Below are positions 10,281 to 17,668 of a stretch of 28,907 nucleotides of DNA, piece by piece. The DNA is taken from positions 1 through 28,907 of the forward strand of contig JBPCOJ010000078.1 of the NCBI GenBank assembly GCA_051000345.1, written 5' to 3'. The notes below the pieces were generated by a model that was not told the origin of the DNA, did no database searches, and saw only the letters and a list, made by a program, of their open reading frames with translations. Every line of letters starts with the position of its first letter. Position 1 is the first letter of the stretch. Origin of the DNA: JBHENC01 sp051000345 (GTDB lineage: Bacteria; Acidobacteriota; Blastocatellia; Pyrinomonadales; Pyrinomonadaceae). Made by a program: the position numbers and the translations under genes.

Positions 10281-12773
10281 TTAAACGATTTGTGCCTGAT
10301 CCATTTTGTAAACGACTTCAAGCACGGCGGAACGCACTTTTTCCGGCACGCTGTCGCGCACAGCCAATTGTCTGAGGCGTCCGGCGGCTTCTGTTCCGCC
10401 CGCCAGACCGAGCAAGCGCACGGCGGACAAACGCACATTCATATCCGCGTGATGTTCGATGGCGTCCGTTATCGGCGCGGTCTCGCCGGATTTGGCAAGC
10501 AGCGAGAGCAACGAAAAGGCTTCGTAAGCAGGGCGGCGGTCTTCGCTCGCAAGGCGGTCAATGGCTTGCCCTGCCATGCCCGCTTTGATGCAGGCGCGCG
10601 CCACTTCACGCATCGTTTCCGCGTCGGCGGTTTCCGCAACGCGCACATACGCATCCGCCCGATCAAAGTTAAGGCGCGAAAGCGAACGCGCGGCGGCGGC
10701 ACGCACTTCACGCGCTTCGTCGCCGAACGCGATTATCACAGGCGCGAACACGGATTCGTGGTCGATTGCGCCGAGGCTCGTTACCGCCGCCGCGCGGACG
10801 GAGGCTTCCGCATCGCGTGAAGCAAGTTCCGTTAATGCTGCAACAGAGCGCTGCACCTGAAACTGCGCGAGCGCGCGGGCGGCGATGGCGCGTATTTCCG
10901 CGTCGGGATTTTCAGCATCATTGAGCGCGCCGACGAGCGCTTCATCTTCGAGCCATTCAGGTAATTGCTCGATGACCGCCGCCGGTTCGAGATTCGTAAT
11001 GTCGCCGGTAAACGGCTCGCCCGCATCGACGGAAAGAAGCGCGCGCGCGGGCGGGGCAGCATCGGTTCCGAAGATGTCGAAGGTATCGACAGAGCAAGCG
11101 CTCAAGGCGCGGCTCAACAAAGCGGCGGGCATTTCAGGATGGCGGCGTGCCATGTCGAGCAGCGCGCCGATAGCCGAAGGAAGTTGCAGCGCGCCGAGGC
11201 TTTCAACCGCGCGCGTGCGCACAATCGCTTCCGCATCGTAAAGCGCTTCGAGCAGAAATTGCAGCGACGCAGGCGAGCCGATTTCGCCGAGTGTCTGCGC
11301 GGCGCTCGCGCGTTCGTAAGCGTCCGGCGCAAGCAGCAACGCGGCGGATTGGCGCGCGACGAAGCCGTATTCCTCAAGCGCGACGCGCGTGCGGCGGCGT
11401 CCGTCCTCGCCTGTGTCGGAAGCGGTCAGCGCCTTGAGCAGAGAGACTTCGAGCGCGCGGCGGTCATCCGGGGCGCGCGACGAAAGCACGTCCATGCGGT
11501 GCGGCTGTCCGAGCACGAGTTTTCCGACTTCCTGATCGACGCGATACGCTCCGAATAATTCCGTTGTCGTGTATGCCTGCGCGTTGTTTGCAGCGGAAGC
11601 GGGCTGGCGTTGCGGCGCGAGGTTCTCGGCATTAACAGGATTGCTGGCGACGAGCACGCCCGTCACATCATCCTTTCTACGTCCCCACTTTTTCCGGCGC
11701 TCTATTTTGCGTTGCTCGCCCGTCGGTTTATCGCTGACCGCAACTGCCTTCGGCGTTGTTGTGGCGACATCAGTCGAAGTTTCTTCAAACTCGACATCCT
11801 CGAAGCCGGAATTCTTGCGCCGCTTTAGCACGAGAAATGTGACGAGGCCGAGAGCACCGGCGAGGATAACGCCCGTTGTCGAAAACAGAAAAGCGAACAG
11901 CCCGCCGTCGTCTGTTGTTTCGGTCTTGGCTTGCGCGGCGGTTGAAAGCGTCGCCGCATTGTTCGCGGGCGCGGCGACGACAGGAAGCGCGGGCGGCGTT
12001 GTTGATGAGGAAGAAGTATTGCTCGCCGTTGCGGAATTGACGGGCGGCGCGGGAGTGTTCTTCGCCGCGTCGGGAAGCGTCGCGCCGGTTTTCGCATTCG
12101 GCGCGCCGGAGTAATTAGACGGCGACGATGCTCCCGCAACGACAGTCGGAAAGCTTGCGTTATTGGCATCGTTCGCTCTGCCCTGCGCGGCGAAAGCGGG
12201 CTGCGCAATAGAAGCTTGCGCGGGCGGCACGCTCATTTGGCTTCGGCGTTCGCGCGGCAGGCGCGGCAAACGTGCGGTGGTAGGAACGGAGCTTATGACG
12301 TTTTGTTGCGGCACGCGCGCGGATTGCTGTGCCGCACGCGCGGACGGCAGCGCCTGAGTGTCATTGCCATTAGCGAATCCCGCATCACCGTTGACGACTA
12401 AATCCAGATGATTAAAGCGAGGCTGCACCATCACGCTTGCGCCCGCACGAACCGGCACGACGACTTCCAACGAATTGCCGACGCGCCGCACCTTGACTCC
12501 CGCGCCGCCCTTGACGGGGCTTTGCCCGGCATACGGCAGCGTCACATGAAAGCCTTCTGCGTCCTGCCACGTCTGCGTTTTGTTGAGCGGCGTATCGGCA
12601 GTTAGCGTGACGACGCCGCCCTGTGCTGTGCGGCGTGTGCTGATGCTCGTGACGTTGACGGGCATATCCTTGCTATGCTGCGCGACGGACGGCGTGAGCG
12701 CGACGGCTCCTGTAAGCAGCAGCGCGGATGATATGCGTATCAGCTTTGTGGATGTATGTGCAGAGTTTTTCAT
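10281..12773 (-). CDS. AMIN-like/HEAT-repeat membrane protein (upstream paralog)
   Basis: No specific function is recognised. From the ATG at 12773 the protein is 830 residues. It has a signal peptide (KLIRISSALLLTGAVALTPSVAQ), an AMIN-like beta domain (about 40-128; GGVVTLTADTPL, FHVTLPYAGQ, FNHLDLVVNG), a Pro/Ser/Thr/Asn linker, and a membrane span at about 291-317 followed by positive residues KRRK. A cytoplasmic segment with a basic ERRKKWGRRKDD patch follows, then several HEAT repeats (for example YERASAAQTLGEIGSPASLQFLLEAL and IRAIAARALAQFQVQRSVAALTEL). The frame stays open back to 13031, and an ATG at 12875 preceded by AAAGAG is an alternative start with a 34-residue Asn/Thr/Ser-rich leader. 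It is paralogous to the next gene: both end in an RLxxVxLLxLxG...LAVRxSxPxxVRSAV pattern. It lies downstream of a response regulator gene on the same strand. Confidence 0.78.
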   Translation of the reverse strand: MKNSAHTSTKLIRISSALLLTGAVALTPSVAQHSKDMPVNVTSISTRRTAQGGVVTLTADTPLNKTQTWQDAEGFHVTLPYAGQSPVKGGAGVKVRRVGNSLEVVVPVRAGASVMVQPRFNHLDLVVNGDAGFANGNDTQALPSARAAQQSARVPQQNVISSVPTTARLPRLPRERRSQMSVPPAQASIAQPAFAAQGRANDANNASFPTVVAGASSPSNYSGAPNAKTGATLPDAAKNTPAPPVNSATASNTSSSSTTPPALPVVAAPANNAATLSTAAQAKTETTDDGGLFAFLFSTTGVILAGALGLVTFLVLKRRKNSGFEDVEFEETSTDVATTTPKAVAVSDKPTGEQRKIERRKKWGRRKDDVTGVLVASNPVNAENLAPQRQPASAANNAQAYTTTELFGAYRVDQEVGKLVLGQPHRMDVLSSRAPDDRRALEVSLLKALTASDTGEDGRRRTRVALEEYGFVARQSAALLLAPDAYERASAAQTLGEIGSPASLQFLLEALYDAEAIVRTRAVESLGALQLPSAIGALLDMARRHPEMPAALLSRALSACSVDTFDIFGTDAAPPARALLSVDAGEPFTGDITNLEPAAVIEQLPEWLEDEALVGALNDAENPDAEIRAIAARALAQFQVQRSVAALTELASRDAEASVRAAAVTSLGAIDHESVFAPVIIAFGDEAREVRAAAARSLSRLNFDRADAYVRVAETADAETMREVARACIKAGMAGQAIDRLASEDRRPAYEAFSLLSLLAKSGETAPITDAIEHHADMNVRLSAVRLLGLAGGTEAAGRLRQLAVRDSVPEKVRSAVLEVVYKMDQAQIV

Positions 12774-13060
12774 AGCTTTATTGTGGTGCGGGCGGGAGGC
12801 TGCTGTCGTGCCGTTCGTTTTATTGGTGGCAACGGCAGCGGCTGATGTCGATGAAGTGGCGTTGTTGGTCGTCATCTCTTTGGCATCGGATGGCGAAGCG
12901 GGAACGAGGGCGGCGTGTAACCTTAATCGGGGTGACGCATTCAATGAAAAAATTCTTGCATAGAGCATCGCAGGGCAGTTGGAACTCTCCGGCAAGAAAT
13001 TAAAGGAACAGGGGGAAGAAGCGACGAACAATTATCATCTCGCGGCGCGGGACAATCTGT

Positions 13061-13846
13061 TTACTGCTCGTCGCCGAACTTGTAGCCGATGCCCCAGACG
13101 GTCAAAACCATTTGGGGATTTTCCGGGTTCTCTTCGATCTTGGCGCGCAGTCGATTAATGTGCGAATCAATCGTGCGGTCATAGCCTTCGTAAGAGTAGT
13201 CCCAGATTTTTTCGAGCAGATATTTACGCGGAAACACCCGCCCCGGATTCGTTGCAAAAAGACGCAGCAGATCGAACTCCTTCGGCGTCAGTTCAATCTG
13301 GCGTTCGCCAACCGTCACTTCGCGCTTCGACGGATCGATGCGCAAACGCCCGCGCACAATCGGCGCTTCATCGCCCGACGCGTTCGCCGTCTGGACATTT
13401 CTGGCGCGCCGCAGCACGGATTTAACGCGCGCTTCGAGTTCGCGCAAGGCAAAAGGCTTTGTGATGTAATCGTCCGCGCCCATCTCTAGGCCGAGCACTT
13501 TGTCTACGACATCGTCTTTGGCCGTGAGCATTAGAATCGGAATGTAAGGAGCCTTTTCGCGTATCTCGCGGCAAACGGCGAGGCCGTCCATTTTCGGCAG
13601 CATCAGATCGAGCACGATGGCATCGGGATGATCGTGCAACGCGGCCTCGACACCCGCGAGGCCGTCTTCGGCTGTTTTGACGTTAAAGCCTGCGCGCGAA
13701 AAATGCTCGCTAATCATCTCGGAAATGGTGCTGTCATCCTCGACGACAAGGAGAGTCGTTTTACGCTCGCCCGCTGTGGAGCCTTTTTCAACGTCGGCAA
13801 CGTCTTCGTCTGTGGACTTCACTTTGTCTGTAGCAACCTTCGGCAT
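13061..13846 (-). CDS. OmpR/PhoB-family response regulator
   Basis: This is a two-component transcription regulator. The 261 residues comprise a 30-residue charged N-terminal tail, a receiver domain (about 31-145) and a winged-helix DNA-binding domain (about 160-258). Receiver residues are present: acidic Asp37/Asp38 in VVEDDS, phospho-acceptor Asp80 in VLDLMLPKMDG, Thr108 and Lys130 in YITKPF. The effector domain shows ELTPKEFDLLRLFATNPGRVFPRKYLLEKIW, RTIDSHINRLRAKIE and the terminal VWGIGYKF. No histidine kinase gene is in view, so its partner is elsewhere. The tail before the receiver (MPKVATDKVKSTDEDVADVE) is unusual for the family. It is the first gene of a minus-strand run with the two HEAT proteins and has its own promoter candidate at 13930-13958. 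Confidence 0.92.
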   Translation of the reverse strand: MPKVATDKVKSTDEDVADVEKGSTAGERKTTLLVVEDDSTISEMISEHFSRAGFNVKTAEDGLAGVEAALHDHPDAIVLDLMLPKMDGLAVCREIREKAPYIPILMLTAKDDVVDKVLGLEMGADDYITKPFALRELEARVKSVLRRARNVQTANASGDEAPIVRGRLRIDPSKREVTVGERQIELTPKEFDLLRLFATNPGRVFPRKYLLEKIWDYSYEGYDRTIDSHINRLRAKIEENPENPQMVLTVWGIGYKFGDEQ

Positions 13847-13929
13847 CTATATGTTTATCTTTCGCAGGCGAACAGGACGTTCGCGGAAAAGGAGTGCCGG
13901 GTAGCGCAGGCGCTCTGCCGGGCTTTAAG

Positions 13930-13958
13930 AATATAGTGCAAAATTGCGTTAAACTCAA
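13930..13958 (-). promoter_or_regulatory. Likely promoter of the response regulator
   Basis: On the minus strand, TTGAGT (13953-13958) and TATATT (13930-13935) are separated by exactly 17 nt, about 84 nt upstream of the regulator's ATG. The spacing and the match are good. Confidence 0.6.
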
Positions 13959-14078
13959 GTGTTAAGTTGGCCTTACAGACGAAGCGGATGAAACCGGTAG
14001 TTTTCAACGATTAAAGATTTGACTAAAACTGCTGCCTTATTCAGAAATACACAGCCGTATTTCAAATCACATATACTA

Positions 14079-14107
14079 TTGACTCTGAACAAAAGTCGGC
14101 ATATTCT
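14079..14107 (+). promoter_or_regulatory. Candidate promoter for the PPK2 gene, long leader
   Basis: TTGACT (14079-14084) and TATTCT (14102-14107) are separated by 17 nt. The predicted transcript would have a leader of about 255-260 nt before the PPK2 start codon. Confidence 0.45.
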
Positions 14108-14371
14108 CACCGCGCATTCACGTCTGTTTTATCCCTCGCCCGTATTTTCAATCACAATTGTCCAAGTCACTTCGGCAAAGAGTTTCAGGACAATTACTTC
14201 TAAGGCGATAACTTCCGAGCCTGCAAATCAACTCCGCATCTCGCCCGTTTAGCCTTTCGCTGTCGAATAACATCAGAAAATCACACTGATCTGACTTGCT
14301 AAAAAGCTCTCCGCCCAACGACGCCGCTTCTTCTGCGACGCCTTTGCGGGAGCATCGAGAGGAAAAAAATC

Positions 14372-15265
14372 ATGTCGAAAAAGAAGGACAAAAAAAAGGA
14401 TAAGAACAAGGAAGGCAAGGATCGACACGAGGGCAAAGGGTTAAATGGTGAAGACCAAGCGGGCATCCTCGCAGAAGAGGAAAAGTCGAATCGCCTGAGC
14501 GGGAAGGCTTACCTTAAGGAGTTGGGCAGGCTCCATATCAAACTCGTCAAATTGCAGGAATGGATCAAGCACGAAGGATTGCGCGTCGTCGTCCTCTTCG
14601 AGGGGCGCGATGCCGCAGGCAAGGGCGGAGTCATCAAGCGCATTATGCAGCCATTGAATCCGCGCATCTGCAAAGTACATGCGCTCGGCACGGCAACCGA
14701 ACGCGAGAAAACACAGTGGTACTTTCAGCGCTATACGGCGCAGCTTCCGGCGGCGGGCGAACTCGCGCTCTTTGATCGCAGTTGGTATAACCGCGCGGGC
14801 GTCGAGCATGTAATGGGATTTTGCACGCCCGAAGAGTATCAGGAATTTTTGCGCTCATGCCCCGAGTTTGAAAGAATGCTCGTGCGCTCCGGGATCATAC
14901 TGATTAAATACTGGTTCTCCGTCAGCGACACGGAGCAGGAGAAACGCTTTCAGGAACGCATCACTAATCCGACGAAGCGCTGGAAAATAAGCCCGCTCGA
15001 TCTGGAATCGCGCAAAAAATGGGTCGAGTATTCCAAAGCCAAAGACCAGATGTTTGCCTTCACGGACATCAAGCAAGCGCCTTGGTATGTCGTCAATTCC
15101 GAAAACAAAAAACGCGCGCATCTCAATTGCATCAGCCATTTGTTGAGCATGATTCCTTACGAAGATTTGACGCCCGAAGAAATCAAACTTCCGAAGCGGC
15201 AGGAAGACGTGGGCTACGTTCGTCCGCCGATGACGGATCAAACCTTTGTGCCGGAACTTTATTGA
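14372..15265 (+). CDS. ppk2: PPK2-family polyphosphate kinase
   Basis: PPK2 enzymes transfer phosphate between polyphosphate and nucleotides (NDP or NMP phosphorylation, or polyphosphate synthesis) in the cytoplasm. The 297-residue protein is a single PPK2 domain: Walker A GRDAAGKGG (about 78-86), a helix RIMQPLNPR, the TEREKTQWYFQRY lid-side region, and Walker B-type LFDRSWYNRAGVEHVMGF (about 133-150). The motif LDLESRKKWVEYSKAKDQMF is typical of the group. The N-terminus is a strongly basic tail with about 10 Lys in the first 17 residues, not part of the fold. The ATG at 14372 follows GAGAGGAAAAAAATC. The next gene starts right at its stop codon, suggesting coupling. Substrate preference (ADP, GDP or AMP) cannot be decided from sequence alone. 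Confidence 0.92.
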   Translation: MSKKKDKKKDKNKEGKDRHEGKGLNGEDQAGILAEEEKSNRLSGKAYLKELGRLHIKLVKLQEWIKHEGLRVVVLFEGRDAAGKGGVIKRIMQPLNPRICKVHALGTATEREKTQWYFQRYTAQLPAAGELALFDRSWYNRAGVEHVMGFCTPEEYQEFLRSCPEFERMLVRSGIILIKYWFSVSDTEQEKRFQERITNPTKRWKISPLDLESRKKWVEYSKAKDQMFAFTDIKQAPWYVVNSENKKRAHLNCISHLLSMIPYEDLTPEEIKLPKRQEDVGYVRPPMTDQTFVPELY

Positions 15266-15269
15266 CAAG

Positions 15270-15860
15270 GTGAAAGCCGGATTCGGTTCTACGGAAGATA
15301 CAGACGCGCGGCGCGAGCGTAAACGCCATCAAGAAACAGACAAGCGCACGGAAGCTCTGCGTCAAGTGGAAATATTTCATACTCTGACGGATGATGAGCG
15401 CGGCGAATTAGCGACGCACTTGAAAATCGCGCCGTTCGTGCGCGGCGAAGCGATGACGCAGCAGGGAGCAACGGCGCACTGGCTTTATATTCTCACGCGC
15501 GGCGAAGCAGATGTTCAAGTCGAAGTGGATGGCCGGGATGAAAAAGTGGCGGCGCTCGGCGAAGGAGATTTCTTCGGCGAGATGGGACTGATGACGGGCG
15601 AAACCAGACAGGCCACAGTCATCGCGTCAACCGACGCGGAATGTTATCGTCTGGATAAGGAAGCCTTCCATGACATCGTGCGCCGCCGCCCGGAAATAGC
15701 CGAAGATATTTCGCATGTGCTGGCGCGCCGCCGCGCTCAATTAGACCGCATCCGCGAGCACCTCAACGAAGAAGCCATGCGCCAGCGTATGCAACACAAC
15801 CAGCGAGACATACTGCACCGCATACGCAATTTCTTTACGCTGGATCAAGGCAATCAGTGA
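15270..15860 (+). CDS. Cyclic nucleotide-binding domain protein
   Basis: This is a soluble protein of about 196 residues with one CRP-type cNMP-binding domain. An N-terminal charged helix leads into QVEIFHTLTDDERGELATHL, then the beta-roll with GDFFGEMGLMTGETRQATV, the phosphate-binding cassette carrying the usual FGEM and the Arg after the short helix. A C-terminal helix-rich stretch ends IRNFFTL. No DNA-binding HTH follows, so it is not a CRP-like regulator. The arrangement resembles the cytoplasmic tail of MscS-type channels that carry a cNMP domain, but no channel domain is present. The GTG at 15270 lies 4 nt after the PPK2 stop, and a TTG at 15246 overlapping PPK2 is an alternative. The link to PPK2 regulation is inference. 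Confidence 0.82.
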   Translation: MKAGFGSTEDTDARRERKRHQETDKRTEALRQVEIFHTLTDDERGELATHLKIAPFVRGEAMTQQGATAHWLYILTRGEADVQVEVDGRDEKVAALGEGDFFGEMGLMTGETRQATVIASTDAECYRLDKEAFHDIVRRRPEIAEDISHVLARRRAQLDRIREHLNEEAMRQRMQHNQRDILHRIRNFFTLDQGNQ

Positions 15861-15980
15861 AAGAGCGCGATTGTTTTCGACAGCTTATTTGAAAAAGATA
15901 GCCGAAGCTTTTGAGGCACGCGATCATCACATGTTTTTTACATGAACGAAAATTTTACTCGATAAGGAACACGACACCAT

Positions 15981-16454
15981 ATGACGCCCGAACAAAGACA
16001 AACCCTCGTTGACCAATACGCCGCAGGCTATTCGGAAGTAATGCGCAGCCTTGCGGACTTCCCTGCCGAAGCCTTGACCTCGCATCTGATTCCCGGCAAA
16101 TGGAGCGCCGCAGAAATCGTGCAGCATCTGGCCGACAGCGAAATGCGCAGCGCCCTGCGTTTGCGCCAACTGCTCGCCGAAGAACAACCCGTTATTCAAG
16201 GCTACGATGAAGCCACACACGCAACGCTCCTGCGCTACAACGAACGCGACATCGCGCCCGCGCTCGACGCCATTCGCGGCGCACGCGCTACCACCGTGCA
16301 ACTGCTTCAATTGATGTCCGAAAAAGACTGGGCGCGCGAAGGCATGCACACGGACACAGGCCGCTACACAGCCGAAGACTGGCTTAATATTTACGCTGCC
16401 CATGCCCACAATCACGCCGCGCAAATCCGAAAACTAAAAGAAGCACTCGATTAA
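15981..16454 (+). CDS. DinB/DfsB-family four-helix protein
   Basis: The 157 residues match the DinB-like putative metal-dependent fold, related to bacillithiol/mycothiol-dependent transferases. His49 in EIVQHLADSE and the C-terminal His141/His145 in YAAHAHNHAAQI form the expected three-His metal site. LIPGKWSAAEIVQHL is the typical N-terminal helix motif. The specific reaction is unknown, since these proteins have many thiol-related or detoxification roles. The ATG at 15981 has AAGGA about 14 nt upstream. The stop codon TAA is directly abutted by heptad repeat E. A 120-nt spacer with no clear terminator separates it from the cNMP-domain gene. Confidence 0.85.
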   Translation: MTPEQRQTLVDQYAAGYSEVMRSLADFPAEALTSHLIPGKWSAAEIVQHLADSEMRSALRLRQLLAEEQPVIQGYDEATHATLLRYNERDIAPALDAIRGARATTVQLLQLMSEKDWAREGMHTDTGRYTAEDWLNIYAAHAHNHAAQIRKLKEALD

Positions 16455-16543
16455 CAGTTTTCGGTTTTCAGTCGCCAATCTAATTCCATTAGCGAGAATC
16501 GAAATTGTTTTACTGAAAACTCAAAACCGAAAACTGAAAACTG
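16455..16543. repeat. Heptad-built inverted repeat E (dinB-purC spacer)
   Basis: The left arm is CAGTTTT, CGGTTTT, CAGT (16455-16472) and begins on the base after the stop codon. The right arm (16512-16543), read on the opposite strand, is CAGTTTT, CAGTTTT, CGGTTTT, GAGTTTT, CAGT. The arms therefore differ by two whole heptads. The loop is about 40 nt, and a short T-rich stretch (CTTTTCC) follows shortly after. Confidence 0.85.
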
Positions 16544-16555
16544 TCCGGCTTTTCC

Positions 16556-16584
16556 TTGACAAAGATTTGAGCGGCAAGCAAAAT
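16556..16584 (+). promoter_or_regulatory. Likely purC promoter
   Basis: A perfect TTGACA (16556-16561) and CAAAAT (16579-16584, 4 of 6 matches) are separated by 17 nt, just downstream of repeat E and about 60 nt upstream of the purC start codon from the predicted start site. Confidence 0.5.
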
Positions 16585-16653
16585 CCCGTCTCGCTTCTTG
16601 CGGTTCTTTTTTGTTCATCTTCCATTGCGCGATAACGCTATCAGACAATCCAG

Positions 16654-17583
16654 ATGGCTGTGCCGACGAAAATTTCATCGACTGCTTCAACGCTCGCGCC
16701 CGTCCGCGAGACATCTCTGCCGGGCTTGCAACTTGTGAATCGCGGCAAAGTGCGCGATGTGTACATGATCGACGATGAACGTTTATTGATCGTTGCGACT
16801 GACCGCATCTCTGCCTTCGATTGCGTGCTGCCGACGCCGATCCCGCGCAAAGGAGAAGTCTTGACCGCGCTCTCCAAGTTCTGGTTTGAACGATTGCAAA
16901 AAATTTCCCCGCACCATCTTTTGGCAACTGAAATCGAACGAATGCCGGACGCCGTCAAGCAGCACGCGGGAGTTTTGCGCGGGCGTTCGATGTTCGTCAA
17001 ACGCACGGACGTTTTTCCAATCGAATGCGTCGTGCGCGGCTACCTGAGCGGATCGGGCTGGAAGGATTACGAGCGCACAGGCGAAGTATGCGGTCATCGC
17101 TTGCCGAAGGATTTGCGTGAATCCGATAAATTACAGCAGCCGATTTTCACGCCCGCAACGAAGGCCGCAACAGGCCACGACGAAAACATCAGCGAAGAAG
17201 CGGCGGCGGTAATTTTAGGCGCGAGCGTGATGAAACAATTGCGCGAGACGTCTCTTCATTTATACCGCGAGGCAAGCGAGTATGCAGGAACGCGTGGCAT
17301 CATCATTGCCGACACCAAGTTTGAATTCGGGCGCGATGCAGACGGCAACATCATTCTGATTGATGAAGCACTGACGCCCGACTCTTCGCGCTTCTGGCCT
17401 GCCGACGAATACGCGCCCGGCACAGCACAGCCGTCCTTCGATAAACAGTTCGTGCGCGATTATCTGGAAACTCTCCAGTGGGGCAAACGCCCGCCCGCGC
17501 CCGCTTTGCCCGCAGAAGTTTCCAACGCGACTGCCGCGCGCTACACGGAAGCGTACAGGCGATTGACGGGAAGCGAACTGTGA
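16654..17583 (+). CDS. purC: Phosphoribosylaminoimidazole-succinocarboxamide synthase
   Basis: This enzyme condenses CAIR with aspartate using ATP to give SAICAR in purine synthesis. The 309 residues include RGKVRDVYMIDDERLLIVATDRISAFD (ATP-binding loop and DRISAFD signature), VKRTDVFPIECVVRGYLSGSGWKDY, TKAATGHDENIS and IADTKFEFG followed by LIDEALTPDSSRFW. These match the longer, yeast-like PurC group (about 300 residues) rather than the roughly 240-residue E. coli form. The ATG at 16654 lacks a strong ribosome site, but the N-terminus fits. It is followed closely by a cvpA-like gene. CvpA is linked to purine genes in other bacteria, so the pairing makes sense. Confidence 0.95.
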   Translation: MAVPTKISSTASTLAPVRETSLPGLQLVNRGKVRDVYMIDDERLLIVATDRISAFDCVLPTPIPRKGEVLTALSKFWFERLQKISPHHLLATEIERMPDAVKQHAGVLRGRSMFVKRTDVFPIECVVRGYLSGSGWKDYERTGEVCGHRLPKDLRESDKLQQPIFTPATKAATGHDENISEEAAAVILGASVMKQLRETSLHLYREASEYAGTRGIIIADTKFEFGRDADGNIILIDEALTPDSSRFWPADEYAPGTAQPSFDKQFVRDYLETLQWGKRPPAPALPAEVSNATAARYTEAYRRLTGSEL

Positions 17584-17584
17584 A

Positions 17585-17666
17585 AAGGCAGATGTCGGAT
17601 GTTAGATACTAGATGTCAGTTCCGACTTTCACTAGCATCCAGCATCTGACATCTAACATCTGCCTT
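17585..17666. repeat. Heptad-built inverted repeat C (purC-cvpA spacer)
   Basis: The two 36-nt arms are 17585-17620 and 17631-17666, with a 10-nt loop. Left units: AGATGTC, GGATGTT, AGATACT, AGATGTC. Right units read on the opposite strand: AGATGTT, AGATGTC, AGATGCT, GGATGCT. Both are closed by AGT and flanked by AAGGC/GCCTT. About 29 of 36 positions pair, and the mismatches are transitions that would be G-U pairs or A-C. The element fills the spacer from 1 nt after the purC stop to 2 nt before the cvpA ATG. Confidence 0.9.
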
Positions 17667-17668
17667 GA

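Larger units (their letters stand above)
13847..14371. other. Divergent intergenic region, 525 bp, no gene seen
   Basis: This region separates the response regulator (minus) from the PPK2 gene (plus). It is richer in A/T than its neighbours and holds one promoter candidate on each strand plus an 8-bp hairpin (14156-14163 with 14188-14195) in the putative PPK2 leader. A 77-codon open frame (14019-14252) lacks a ribosome site and resembles no protein I know. No tRNA or recognised riboswitch was found. Confidence 0.6.

Noticed and set aside
9903..10820. 305-codon open frame opposite the junction of the two HEAT genes
   Set aside because: It covers coding sequence of both HEAT genes on the other strand, has no ribosome site, and its translation is Arg-rich without domains.
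14019..14252. 77-codon open frame in the 525-bp divergent spacer
   Set aside because: It has no ribosome site and no recognisable domain, and it spans the best promoter candidate.
16451..16927. 158-codon minus-strand frame over repeat E and the start of purC
   Set aside because: It is antisense to the conserved PurC N-terminus and includes the repeat; no family features.
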